From: Chrysopilus asiliformis
Taxonomy: Eukaryota; Arthropoda; Insecta; Diptera; Rhagionidae
Direction: 5' to 3'
NCBI GenBank assembly: GCA_964034945.1
Contig: OZ035962.1
Location: 102,622,784-102,686,783 of the forward strand
DNA: 64,000 nucleotides
Below, piece after piece: positions 25,860 through 37,180 of this stretch; the first letter of the stretch is position 1, and each line of letters opens with the position of its first letter. The notes under the pieces are model-generated. The model ran no database searches, was not told the DNA's origin, and was given only the letters and a program-made list of their open reading frames with translations. The position numbers and the translations under genes were made by a program.

Positions 25860-28225
25860 ATGCATCCTAGAACATTTGTTCTAGAATTATTATCTTCATT
25901 CACCGAATCTTTGATATAACTATGTAAACGAATTTTAAAGTAACAAAAGTTAATTTGGTTAACCAAGGTCGGAATTCAAGTGCTCAGGACTTCGCATTTT
26001 TCATGCTTTAAAATACTTACATGCATTCTTGCTAAGTTCAAATCCTCCATATATGTAATATGATTTTGTAGATTGGTCACATATTGCTGAAATATTTATT
26101 TCATGTAAGACATCATAGAAAACTTTAGCCTTAAAAATTCCCCTTTTTGGTCACAAGGTCGGAATTTTTGGTTCACCTTCGATGTCCCTGTAGTGTAACT
26201 CTTTTCATGAAAAACTATTTTACTGGATGAAGCCTTAAAGAAGAAAAAGAAAATATGAAAAAGGTGAAATAACGATCTTTGACCTTTTGTCGTATGAAAC
26301 CAGAAAATGATACACTCGATTCAAGGTACACAGCAAATAGAGGTTAGGCTGGCATTTTTACAGCCCCAAAAGTAACATTATTGGAATGAATGAGGGTAAA
26401 CTTGTGGCATAATTCAACATTGAAAAAATCCAAATAAAATATTCTATAAAGTCACAGTTGGCTAAGTAATAATTTTATTTATTTCTCCATTTTATATATC
26501 GTACATTTTCGTCCTTCTTGTATTTTACTTTTACTCTTTCATCGACATTTTCCAGTCAGTAAGGTTTCAGCTGTGAAAAATCTTCATTTCTTATTTTCGG
26601 TACAATTCTGGTATTTTATTACCGGTGTCAACATACCATTAGGAATATTAAATTATACAGCACAGAATTATTCCTTGTTTCAATTTCTTTATTATCTCCA
26701 GGGATTGTTTATGCCTATTGTGACCATACTTCCCGGATTGGCTGGGATGGTTCCGGATTTAGGAATCTTGGTCTAGCGTACCAAAAACTAAAAGTTTGTC
26801 CCGAGTTAATTGATTTTGACTTGAAACCTAAAATTTTTTGCCTACGGGCGGAGTCTTTTTGATGGTTTTATGCCTCCAGCTTGTTGTACTTAAAAATCCC
26901 CTGCATTTTATATTAAAATTGATTACATACAATAGATTTTCGTTTATGACGTGTTTCGATCTAAGAATCTTACTTACGGCAAAATGTGTATTGTATTTAA
27001 AGAAAAAAGATATCACAAAAAGTGACACCAAAACTAATTTTTGATAAAAGGACTGTAATATAAATTTTTTTGACTGGAGGGCCGATTGTTGAGTACTTTT
27101 TGATTACTCAACAATTTGAAGGTATTGAGAATATTTTCACCTTTACTCCCTCCTCCCCCACACACGGGTCATCTGTTCCGGACTGACATAAAAAATGATG
27201 ATCAAAGTCAAAGTGAAAGTAGATTCAAACTCTGAGGACAAGTAAAAGTTCAATATTTCTAATATCATTCAACAAAAAAAGGGAGATGTAACAATTTTTG
27301 TTATTTCCTTATTGTGAAACCTTCCTTTGATAAAATGCATAGCACATTAATTGCAATTAACATGCAATTGCGATGCATGGTATTCCCAACACTCTTCATT
27401 ATAATATCTTTGCATGTGTGAGATTTTTGTTATAACTTCCATGAAATAAGCATATAATTGTACAAGAGTACACGCATGTACAGAATAATGCAATTATGCA
27501 AAATTTCAGCTAAAGCTGTAAGCTTTCAGCAGCAATATTTCTTCGTTAAAGCGAGATATTGCTTAGAATGTTGACATGGAAACATTCTCACATAGCCTTA
27601 AAATTGTTTTCTTAATTGGCAAAAGCTGTTTATTTATTGTTGTAAATTCATTTGATAAAAGTTTCTAGGACTTCAAAATCATGCTGGGATTCATACTAAT
27701 ATTGCCACTGGAAATAATGTATTCTGCATGTACAGATTGAGGATATTTTTTTTAATCAACTAAATTTCACAATTTTTAACGATTGTAAATCAATACGTTA
27801 TTAAAATTCAACTAAATAAGAACAAAAAAGCCTTTGTAGTTGTAGTGTTGACAGGCAGATAAGTAAAATAAAATCTATAATATTGCAACCGTGCAATCTC
27901 GGTTTGGGAACTGAATTCGTTCCCAAAAATTGTTCAAAAACTGAAACTATTATAAACCTAATATAGAAAAAAGCAAAAAGCGATTTTACTTGATGAATAA
28001 AAATTAGATGATCCATCAAAAATATGGTACGGAACAAGCCGATGTGAAATCGGGTCTATAATTAAGGTAGTTAATTTTTTTATTACGAAATAGTTAATTT
28101 CAGTTACTAAAATAGTTAATTTCAGTTACTAAAATAGTAAATTTAACCACAGAGTAGTAAATTTTACTACTAAATAGTTAAATTTATTGTAAATATTAAT
28201 ATACTATTTTGACTATTTTTATACT
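25860..28225. other. unannotated AT-rich intergenic DNA
   Basis: No gene is supported. Around 26721-26760 there is a degenerate 'gtgaccatacttcccggatt' end, and at 28080-28180 several 'gttaatttcagttactaaaa' units repeat. Confidence 0.4.
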
Positions 28226-28231
28226 CTATAT

Positions 28232-28463
28232 CAGTGCTCCGCAACCTTTATTTGCATACGGCACACCAATTTTTTTCTGGAAATCCGGGGCACATCACAG
28301 AAGAAAACATAAAAAAAATCGTGTGTAAAATATTTATAATGAAAAAATTAAAAAAAAATCCTGAAAGAATTATTAAATAGCTATTTGAAATGTTTACCGC
28401 GGCACACCTAATATCATTTCCCGGCACACCAGTGTGCCGCGGCACACTGGTTGCGGAGCACTG
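28232..28463. mobile_element. hAT MITE with perfect ends and 8-bp duplication
   Basis: A 232-bp element with perfect 15-bp terminal inverted repeats 'cagtgctccgcaacc' and an identical 8-bp target duplication 'ctctatat' at 28224-28231 and 28464-28471. Internal motifs include 'ggcacaccagtgtgccgcgg', a palindrome. CAGTG ends, 8-bp duplications and CCGCGGCACAC motifs are familiar from hAT elements of many animals. It has no coding capacity. Confidence 0.93.
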
Positions 28464-28507
28464 CTCTATATGATACATACATCATATTGGAGTATATTAG
28501 ATTTAGT

Positions 28508-29500
28508 ATACCGTTTGTAACGCATCGAACCAATCATTGGACACAAAAATGAACCACACCAGGGCATCAATCGTGCAACGAGACGCGTCTCCGTCTTTGA
28601 GCTGAGAAGGCGACACCGACGCGACACGTTGTTCTAATCGTGTATCGCGACACTAAAAAGTTTGAACGTTCAATGAATTGAATTTCATAAATCAATTATA
28701 GGTCATGCTAAATAAAGCTTTCCGAGTGCACAATACGGACCAGTTTTGCTCACTACAAATATCTTGCTACAGAAACGTCAAAATAAAAATGTTTGGATTA
28801 GCTGAAATTAGTTTTATGTTAAGTTCACCAGAAAAAAGTGAATTACGAGTTGTTCGCAGGTTCTAAAGGGACATAAATGATCCGTTCCAGCTGATCTCAA
28901 AATCGTAATGTATAATTAAAAGATTTTTTGCTTGAAGTGAATAAAAATCAAATCCTCCCACAAAAGTTTTTTTCTTTTTATTGCCGGAGGCACCAGTGTC
29001 AAACGCGCCCCTCGCTAAGGCACTATTTTCCTCCATAAACCTTACAAGGGTTTCCCACTGTTTTTCACTCGTTATCTTCCTAAAAAAATATAAATGTATT
29101 ATAATTTAAATACAAAAACTTTTATTTACTTTGGTTCCTCCATTGTGAAATGACAGACGGAATGACACTGAGCGACACCTCGAACTGTGTCGCTGAACGA
29201 AAAGACGCGTCGCTAGTATGCAACGACGCGTCTCCATACACGATTCCTTTTCTTAATGAAAGACGCAATATCGTGTCTGCGTCGCTTTACACGATTGATG
29301 CCCAGAGTATTAGGGATGACAAAAGATTTTGATTTCCGCATGTCCGTCCGTCTGTATGTCCGTCTGTTCTTCTGTCCGTCCGTGAACACCATAACTTTCG
29401 GAAGGATTGAGCTAGAGACTTGAAATTTTGTATAGTTACGATTCTCGCAAATGAGTAGGGTAAGTTCTTGAACGGGCAAAATTAGACCATTCTCCCACCC
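28508..29500 (-). repeat. degenerate family A-like repeat split by a MITE
   Basis: The left part has 'ataccgtttgtaacgc' and 'aaaatgaaccacaccag'; the right part, after the element at 28563-29302, has a 'gtccgtccgtctgtatgtcc' tract and 'attgagctagagacttgaaa'. The order matches family A, but the sequence is a different subfamily. A run of 17 C lies at 29498-29514. Confidence 0.65.
28563..29302. mobile_element. 740-bp non-autonomous element with 3-bp CAG duplication (Harbinger-like)
   Basis: Ends are 'ggcatcaatcgtg' and its exact complement, with similarity continuing inward (GACGC-rich) for about 12 more bases. Flanked by CAG at 28560-28562 and 29303-29305. It splits a family A-like repeat, which confirms the boundaries. 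The termini are rich in CGACGCG motifs while the middle is AT-rich. The 3-bp duplication suggests PIF/Harbinger. The 60-codon ORF near its right end is probably not a gene. Confidence 0.8.
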
Positions 29501-29651
29501 CCCCCCCCCCCCCCTCGCTGCCCAAATTAATAAAGAGATCGGCGTTTTTTTTTTCATTTCAATTGGCATTTTTAATTTTCCTTACGTTTTAACTTGTGGT
29601 TAGGGGCGATTTTGAGATTAGGTGTAATACTAATTTTGAGCCCAATGTTGA

Positions 29652-29812
29652 GTGGTATTTTGGAACTTGTTTCAAGCGTTTGTTTCGAATTAGAAGGAAA
29701 AATAGTATTCCCTGTCTCTGTTTCGACCAAAATAAATGATAGAGATAGCGAATACCACTTTTTCTTCTAACTCGTAACATACGCTTGAACAAGTTACGAA
29801 ACACCATTCCAG
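29652..29812. repeat. fold-back repeat, arms of about 68 bp
   Basis: Left arm from 'tggtattttggaacttgttt' to about 29720; the right arm (29745-29812) is its imperfect complement ending 'gttacgaaacacca'. The shared core is 'caagcg(t)' then 'ttagaag(g)aaaaa' then 'ggtattc'. The ORF over it is a by-product. Probably a MITE, but no target duplication was identified. Confidence 0.65.
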
Positions 29813-31250
29813 CGAACTAAAGAAATAAACAAAAATTCAATGTGGCTAAATTTTTCAATTAAAAGAAAACAGTTTTTTTTGAATTTTTCTTTTTGAATAT
29901 GCCACATAACTTTGTGAAAAACTTGATTTTGTCAGAAAAATTTATAGGAAATGTTTGATTATAGTTTTTTTTTTGTTAATAAAATCAAAACTTAGTTCTT
30001 TTTTATTAAATATTTTTTAATTTGCCATCTTTTTATTATAACACAAGATCTATTGACAAGTTATACAAATGATTCGTTCATCAAAAATTGCTTGAGTTTT
30101 CATTAAAAATTTCTACTGTAGTAATTCTGTAAATTTCAAGCGAGTCTTGAGATCAAACAGGGCAAGATATGTGATAAAATCACTATTTTATTTTGGTGAC
30201 AGATGTTACATTTTCACATGCCCGTTTCTTTGTTGGTCAACCGAAACACTTTTCGTGTCAGAAGTTCTTTGCTTGTTATTCGACACGCGAACTTTTCTTC
30301 GTAATGCTGAATAGAAAATATTTTGACTTTCCTCTTGGCTAGAGTTTAAACATAGGGGATGAACTTACAAAGTAACAAAGTGGTAGATAATACAAGACGT
30401 TGATCGAAAAAGTTTTTTTTTTTATTTATTTTCTTTAATATTTGTTCAAGATTCACGGATACATGGAACTTTGATATTTAATTATATATGTGAAACTGCA
30501 ATCTTTTAAGACTTTCAGAATGCTAGGAAACTTTCAAATTATATCACTTTATTCAACTGATAAATTAAAGGTTTTATAAGGTTTATGATGTCTACAGTTG
30601 TTTGTACTGACAAAAACTTTTAATTCTTTTCTATCATTTGAATTTTTACTATTATTTCCTAAACTAAACCCGCTACGAACCTTTTTAAGAGTTTTTTGTC
30701 GGATTCGAAATTTTTTCTTGCGTCTTAACAGGTTGTTTATAGAAAAAATATTTCAGGCATTTGTTCATTCCTCCTAGTTAAAATAATTACCTTTTTTGTC
30801 ACAAAGCAAACAACTGTCAGCGATGAAATGCTCCGTGTCGACCGTGGCTATTTTTCTACTTTTTATGGTTATCACCAGCATTTTTATTTATTAACTACCT
30901 TGCAGACCCGTCGTTGTCTGGTTAAAGTTCTTTACATAAGTTTTTTTTCTTGAACCAAAGAATCAAGAAAAACCTTTTTAAAAAATAAATCGTTGTGCTT
31001 TCAGGACTCCCCATTTTAGGTCTTGAAATGACTACACCAGATTCGTGATCAGCACCCCAAAAATCCGCGAGTGGGATTTCCAGCTTCTTGAACCAATCTT
31101 TTAAAACATCAGCCCCCTATCCACCCCTCGCCTGTCCCCTTAGGAGTGGAATTTGAAGAAAACACGCTTTAGTGGGCATCTACGTCGTGTATGAAAATTT
31201 CACATTTCCAGCATCAGGAGTTTTGGGCTGGGCGTTGATGAGCCAGTCAA
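29813..31250. other. unannotated AT-rich DNA with a family C-like patch
   Basis: From about 30905 ('gacccgtcgttg') to 31180 there are blocks related to 57700-57830 and 58700-58800 ('accagattcgtgatcagc', 'ctttcaggactccc'). Otherwise no feature. Confidence 0.4.
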
Positions 31251-31276
31251 TCAGGATAAACGATTTTTAATATATA

Positions 31277-31507
31277 CCCAAGAAAAAAATTGTGACCGTG
31301 GTTACAAAAAACCCTTCAATTTAGGTTACATTTGGGTTACATTTTAATAAACCCGCCAAAAACGGTTATTTTGAAACCAGCTTCTAAATAGGGTTTCTGA
31401 AACGTTTCTGAAAGGTTACATAAACCAAATGTGAAACTTTTGAGTTTTGTTACCATGATTTCAAATACGTTTCTTAACCGGAATGTAACCTCAAATTGTT
31501 ACTTGGG
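31277..31507. mobile_element. TA-inserting MITE
   Basis: 231 bp between TA at 31275-31276 and 31508-31509. Ends begin CCCAAG on both strands, and the inverted repeats 'cccaagaaaaaaattgtgac' and 'cccaagtaacaatttgaggt' match imperfectly. The interior repeats 'ggttaca' motifs. TA duplication suggests the Tc1/mariner group. Confidence 0.6.
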
Positions 31508-31859
31508 TAGAAAACATAGATTTTTCATACATTTGTGAAAATGGATTTTTCTATAGAGTTCTACTGTATTGTTTTAAATTATCTTTTTTAAATTGAAATT
31601 TACTCTTATTTTGGCTAGTATTAAAATAAAAAAGGTTGCGATTCTCACATTCGTCTACTATTTGTTTGTTTTTAAAGACTCGACCAATAATAATAAAAGG
31701 ACACGTGTATGTAAATATTTTCTCAAAAGTTGTGACAAGAGTATTTATAACTTTTTACTGGTTTTAAGTTTTCGTTAAAACAAGTAACTTTGTTGAAATT
31801 CTTAAAATTTCAACCATATCCGGATATGACGTGGTGGTAAATATTGCGACAAAGATAAA

Positions 31860-32400
31860 TCTTTAGAGTGATTGCTTTAAAATGGCAAAATATCCTTAGT
31901 GCTTATCCTTTTATCCTAGACTGTCAGCCTGGTGATATATTAAAATATGATGTGAACAATAACCGCCAGGAATGTTTTATATATAACTCGGATATGGCTC
32001 AAAACACCCCGACACCTTATATGGTTGGTGGTGATCAAAAGCAAAAATATGGCTTCATAGCACCCAATATACACATTGACTACTAAGACAACTTCGAAAA
32101 CTTTAATATTCAAAATCACTCAAGCGTATCGACTACAAATAAATCATTCTGTGATGTGTATCCTTAGGATGTTTAAGCTGGCTAGCTCGATTCAGTATGG
32201 TAGACTGGGTGGGTGGTGTCAAATTAATTTTGAAAGCGTCGAGATCAGAATCAAGTGCTCGGCTTTTATATGTAATCAACGAAGCGATACACTATTCGAT
32301 TGTAACAGCATGACTCTAATATCAATTAATTTTCCATTTTACGCTACTCCAAAAGTGACCTCTATATTTCTTAAGATTTACATTTTTCTTTTTATATCAT
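31860..32400. other. non-repetitive island of unknown nature with two open frames
   Basis: Less AT-rich and free of homopolymers compared with both flanks. A plus-strand frame at 31868-32086 (72 codons, including DCQPGDILKYDVNN and a C-terminal IHIDY) overlaps another at 32076-32405 (109 codons). I recognise neither. There is no signal peptide, clear splice site or conserved motif. It could be an exon, a conserved non-coding element or foreign DNA. Confidence 0.25.
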
Positions 32401-32405
32401 TATAA

Positions 32406-33205
32406 TTCCATATTGGAAATCAGCAGAAAAAAAAGTTTGTGGGTTGCTCGTGTGGAACTTGTAGATATTTTCCTGTAAAAAAAAACATTTTGTTTTTTCA
32501 GAATGTAACAAGAAATAACTGCTGAGAGCTGAAAGAAAAGCCAACCAAGTATTCGAAGAAAGGCAGAAAAATGTGAGACTCTTGAGTGCCATTTAAAGCT
32601 TTGCAGATAATCTCGTTTATTGTCTTTTATGGTTTCTGATTTCATTTCTTCGTCGCCATTTTTTCTTCTGATTTTATGTTTTCATTTCACTTTTAAAGTG
32701 TTAAATTAATGTATACAAGAATATATTATCCCTGGGGAACTGGAGGGAATTCCGGCGACATTGAAAAATGTGAAATAGAAGATAAAATTTTAAGTGTAAG
32801 GAGTTTAAGTACATTTATAAAACAGACGAATCCCATTATCCTATTACCATAAAGTTTCGTGTGGGAATAGATGCTTGTGAGTTTTATATTCATGTCAGGG
32901 TCTTATTTTATTCATTGATCCTATTTTTATTACTTTACAGTACAATCAGCAATCCAAATTATCCTGAAATCCATTTAAGTCAATTAAGTGCGGGATCATA
33001 TAAAATGCTTTGTTTTACTGGATTTATTGGCACTGGAATTTTCCTTTTTTTTTATTGATCAATACTAACTGAAATTCTAGTGATGTATAGTCCGGTTAAA
33101 ATAAAATAAAAATCACTTATTGTGCAGGAAAGTGTAATTTCTGTAATATTTCATTGTAATAATTCATTGTTTATATCCGTGCCATTAAAAAATAAATATG
33201 GTATG
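32406..33205. other. unannotated AT-rich intergenic DNA
   Basis: No gene or repeat can be supported; the ORF at 32861-33058 is hydrophobic but AT-driven. Confidence 0.4.
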
Positions 33206-33207
33206 TA

Positions 33208-34126
33208 AAGGGTGTTTTTTTAAACCCGATAGAACTTACGAAAGGGTTAACTGTCAAACGAGCTGTTGTACTGCGCTCACTTTTTGACATTTATGATCAG
33301 TATACTCTGACAAATCATCATGAATAGACTCACGCTTGAACAACGCTACCAAATTATCCATTTACTTTGAAAATTAGTCGTATATTCGCGCCACTTATAA
33401 GCGACGTTTTTTTAGCAAAATTTTATTCAGCGATAAAGCTCATTTTTGCAAAATTGCCGCATATGGAGTGAGACCAATTCACAAGAGACCCTACAGAGTC
33501 CATTACATCCAGAAAAATGCACCGTTTGGTGTTGTTTACACGCTGGTGGCATCATCGGACCTTATTTCATCAAAAATGTGGCCGAAGCTCGCGATACGGT
33601 CAATGGAGATCGTTACCGCACCATGATCAATGATTTTTTGTTTGAAAATATGGATGACATTGATCCGGACGAGATGTGGTTTCAACAGGATGGCGCTACG
33701 TGCCATACGGCGACCGCAACCATCGACTTATTGAAATCAAAATTTGGCGATAACTTGATTTCCAGAAATGGGCCTGTCAATTGGCCTCCAAGGCCGTGCG
33801 ATTTGACACCTCTCGATTATTTCCTGTGGGGCTACGTGAAGTCACTAGTTTATGCTGAAAAACCAGCAACAATTGACGCCTTGGAGGCCAACATTGTTTC
33901 TGTTATTCGTGACATACGGCCAGCAGTGCTCGAAAAAGTGGCCCAAAATTGGACCTCCAGAATGCGCATCGTCAAGAACAGCCACGGTGGCCATATGCCC
34001 GAAATCATTTTCAAATGTTAATGCCATATATTGATCTTTCGAATAAATAAAAAATTTTCATTAAAATTTAATTTTTTGTGTTACTTTTTAAAATTTGAAG
34101 TTCTATCGGGCTTAAAAAACACCATT
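33208..34126 (+). mobile_element. mariner (DD41D, rosa-like) element, internally deleted
   Basis: A 919-bp element with TA duplications at 33206-33207 and 34127-34128. Ends are imperfect inverted repeats of about 29 bp sharing 'ggtgtttttt' and 'cccgatagaactt'. An intact element of this kind would be roughly 1.2-1.3 kb, so about a quarter is missing from the transposase N-terminal half. Both ends remain, so it could in principle still be moved by a transposase supplied from elsewhere. A polyadenylation-type AATAAATAAA lies at about 34042. Confidence 0.92.
33320..34021 (+). pseudogene. mariner transposase, broken
   Basis: The original start, ATG at 33320, gives MNRLTLEQRYQIIHLL and then TGA. 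After a deletion the frame returns at about 33427 with FSDKAHF, the first catalytic Asp motif, followed by a frame break before QNCRIWSE. From 33446 a long open frame of 191 codons runs to the stop at 34019-34021. It holds the second catalytic Asp in FQQDGATCHTA and the third in CDLTPLDYFLWG; 41 residues separate them, the spacing of DD41D (rosa) elements. The helix-turn-helix DNA-binding region is gone, so no active enzyme can be made. The C-terminus ends PEIIFKC, as usual for the clade. Confidence 0.92.
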
Positions 34127-34149
34127 TATTAGACTTACAATCATTGGCA

Positions 34150-34870
34150 AGAAAAAATAAGTAAAAAATCGTATTTTTTCAAATATCTCGAGAACTTTTA
34201 GATACGTACAAATCGTTAAAGGAAAAAATGCACGAAATTTTATTTTCAGTGAATTTAGTTATATGCACTTTTTCTCAAAAGTGAGAAATTTCGAGAAATT
34301 TTCAAAAAACTTTTTTTTAAATACAGTAATTCCTCCAACTGCGCGGTTTTTAACTGCACGGTTTCGCAACTGCGCGGGTAAGTTTTTAATACCAAAATTT
34401 CAAACTGCGCGGTTTTTTTCATAGTTTTCGTTTAAAAAAAATGTTACTAACCCCAAAATTTCATACAAAGTAGGGTTCACAGTGCGCGGTTTCGGTTTGC
34501 GCGCTCTTTTTGTCGAACGTATCTACCGCGCAGTTGGAGGGAATACTGTATGTTGAGAATCGTTAGAGATACGTAAAAACCGATCAAGTGAAAAATGCAG
34601 AAAATGTAATTTAATGTAATATTTTTTTTTCCTCAAAAGCGTATAATTTTCAAGAAATTTAAAAAAACTGTAATTCTTAAAAAAAATGTATTGGAACTAC
34701 CCGAAGTAGCTAACGTTTCTTTTGCAAAAGTTGATAGAAAATTACGACTTTCATAAAACTTATATACAAAGAAATTCAAATCGCTAGCTCAACGCGTAAT
34801 GTATGTCTCTATCCACAAATATTCTCATTCCAAAAACAATTTTAATCTGTAGAATACATAGTTCGGAGAG
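34150..34870. repeat. repeat family E copy, split by a MITE
   Basis: Left half 34150-34321 ('aaatatctcgagaactttta', 'tttctcaaaagtgagaaatt'); right half 34551-34870 ('gaatcgttagagatacgt', 'aaatcgctagctcaacgcg'). Interrupted by the element at 34324-34548. Confidence 0.65.
34324..34548. mobile_element. TA-inserting MITE (pogo/Tigger-like ends)
   Basis: 225 bp between TA at 34322-34323 and 34549-34550. Terminal inverted repeats start CAGTA and share 'ccctccaactgcgcgg'/'cctccaactgcgcgg'. The motif 'aactgcgcgg' or a close variant recurs five times inside, in both orientations. CAGT starts with a TA target are typical of pogo/Tigger MITEs. Confidence 0.88.
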
Positions 34871-35242
34871 AAGAAAATTATTATTGTATATTGAACATTT
34901 TTTTGTTTCCGATTTTCAATAATCCTTCTGCATTATTAAAGGAGGCTGCATTGTTGTCCATAAACCTGAAAATATATGTTTTTATAAAAGAGTGCTTCGA
35001 CATAATTGCTTTCAGCTTTTCGGTTGAACTGATGAATTTAATGGGTTGCAAAATATTTTCCTACACGGTTTTTGCCACGGAATAATAACTGAAATGTTTT
35101 TATGCCTAAAATGAAATTTTTCATCAAAAATAATAAACGCAAATTCTTTAAAGATGCATTGATAGTTTCATGATTATTTCGCTGGGATTCTAGGATAGGG
35201 TTATAATACCTTCCCCATTAAGGCGAAACGCCACTGATTATG
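34871..35242. other. unannotated AT-rich intergenic DNA
   Basis: Nothing recognisable; a chance 64-codon frame at 34891-35085. Confidence 0.4.
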
Positions 35243-35743
35243 TAGGGGAGACTGGGGTATTCTGGACCACGGGGAATTGCGGACCAGCGTCATTTTTTTC
35301 CCCCTAGTAGTGGTTGGTAGCTGCAAATAACTGTAATCAGTTTGCCTCATGTTAAGCTAATTTTCCTAACAGTACTCGACTTGTGTATACGTACTATCAC
35401 CTCGCTTCGATAGCAAATAGAAAAGTGATACTTCGAAATTTTTTTTTTCACTTTGTGTTTCGCTTAAATTTAACCACATTTTTCGAGAATCAACTCAAGT
35501 AAATATATTGATAATATTCGCGGAGCCTTAAGCATTCGACACTGACAAGAAATTTTGCATGAAGTTTGCATTGTGTTACTAATAGCTGCCATATTGTAAA
35601 AAAGAGCATTCGGGGAATTGTGGACCACTTTTGTCGGGGAATTATGGACCACTCAATTCTTGACATTTGACAAGCAAACTTCGTGTATTTGATGCATATA
35701 AGTGTTTTTTCATGCAAAAACACAGCATTAGATTTTCGGCAAT

Positions 35744-36251
35744 CATACTAATATATAAAAATGAGTTGGTGTATGTCTGCCTGTCTGTCTGTCTGTCTGT
35801 TCCTCTTTCACGCGAAAACGGCTGAACCGATTGACTTGAAATTTGGCATGAGTGTCTGTGGTAGTTCTGGTTCCAACATACACTGAGCGAAAAAAGTCAT
35901 AGAAAACGCATATGAATTCGTATGTTTCAACTATAAAAGGGCGCCATTGCGCAAAATTGTAATATTTACATTGAGCAATGTGAAACACGGCCGCATTGTG
36001 AATTCAACATTTTGCCATATGAATTGATACCCATATTGTGCATTTTAAGCAGCAAATATGCGGCGTTTTCTTTCTCCCTCGAATTCTTACTTAGCTTGGT
36101 GAGTCAACAGAGATGAACAAATAAAAACGTAAGCAGAAGACGAACGAGAAAAATCTAATGGCGACAAATTAATGGAAACTTTTGTGGAGTATTATATTTT
36201 ATAATGGACTTTTCCGCCGATTGCATGTCGTGATTTTAGTTGCCACGAAAA
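35744..36251. mobile_element. nested insertion with 12-bp target duplication
   Basis: Flanked by identical 'attttcggcaat' at 35732-35743 and 36252-36263. It begins 'catactaatatataaaaatg', followed by a GTCT tract (about 35776-35800) and 'gaaccgattgacttgaaatt'. A duplication longer than 10 bp points to target-primed reverse transcription (LINE/SINE type), although no poly-A tail beyond GAAAA is visible. The 81-codon minus ORF is not recognisable. Confidence 0.6.
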
Positions 36252-36842
36252 ATTTTCGGCAATATTGGATCTGAAATTTGTGTCGTTTTGTTGGTAGAAA
36301 AACACTAACAACAACACGTAAAACGACTCTTGTCGAAAACGACACGACACGCGCAATCGGGGTGTAAATTTCATCTAATTTAAAAAAATAAAATTAATTA
36401 ACAAAAAAATATAGGTAATTCATGTCGAGTCATTTAACCCCAGTATACTGTGAGTCAACTAGCCCCAAGCCGCCATTTTATTTTTAACACACTCGTGAGA
36501 AAAAATGAAAAAGTATGGGTCAGAAAATGCTTCACTAACTCATACATAAATTTTCACTTGAAATCACTGACGAGTTCAATACAATGAAAGTGTAAGCTAC
36601 AAAACAATTTAATTAACAAGAAAAAAAAATTACTCACACGCTTGAAATTTCGTTTTTTCCCCTCACAGTTCGTTCCAAGAGCACTGTGGTCTAACGAAAT
36701 TGGTTCACTGATAGCTGTCAGTCGACTGAATAAAAAGTCCAATTCACGCAGGTTTGTTTTCAACCGCAGTTGACTTAACCGCAATGAGTCTACTTACCCC
36801 TATAGCCAACTAACCCCGGTCAGCCCTATACAAGCTAGTTTC

Positions 36843-37180
36843 TAAATCGGCCGTTTTGACATCGCCAGAGGATGTAAATGACCTTCGTGAGAAGGCTGAT
36901 ATGAAGCGAAAGAGATTGGAGAGAAAAGGTGATAAACCATAATCGAAAAAGCAAAAAGATCGTGTCAAATCGAAGACATCACAGAAGAAACAACCATCTT
37001 CAACCTATTGTGAGGTGAAAGAATACATCGATTTCTGCATAATTTGTAAGAAAAATATGCCAAAAAAAATGAACCGCCGAAATACCATCCATTGCAACGT
37101 GTGCGATCGAGCTGTTCACTTGGGATGCTCCGGAATGACTGCAAGTTACTGGACTTGCGAACATTGCGTTTCGGACTGAT
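36843..37180 (+). pseudogene. C-terminal transposase fragment with PHD-like zinc finger
   Basis: The frame reads about 30 residues (SPEDVNDLREKADMKRKR...), meets one TAA at about 36940, and continues through a basic linker into CIICKKNMPKKMNRRNTIHC, NVCDRAVHLGC and WTCEHCVSD before TGA at 37178. The Cys/His spacing (CxxC, CxxC, HxxxC, CxxC) is that of a PHD/RING-type finger of the C4HC3 class. Such fingers occur at the C-terminus of some insect pogo-like transposases. The catalytic domain is absent and the reading frame is broken, so it is not functional. Confidence 0.7.
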
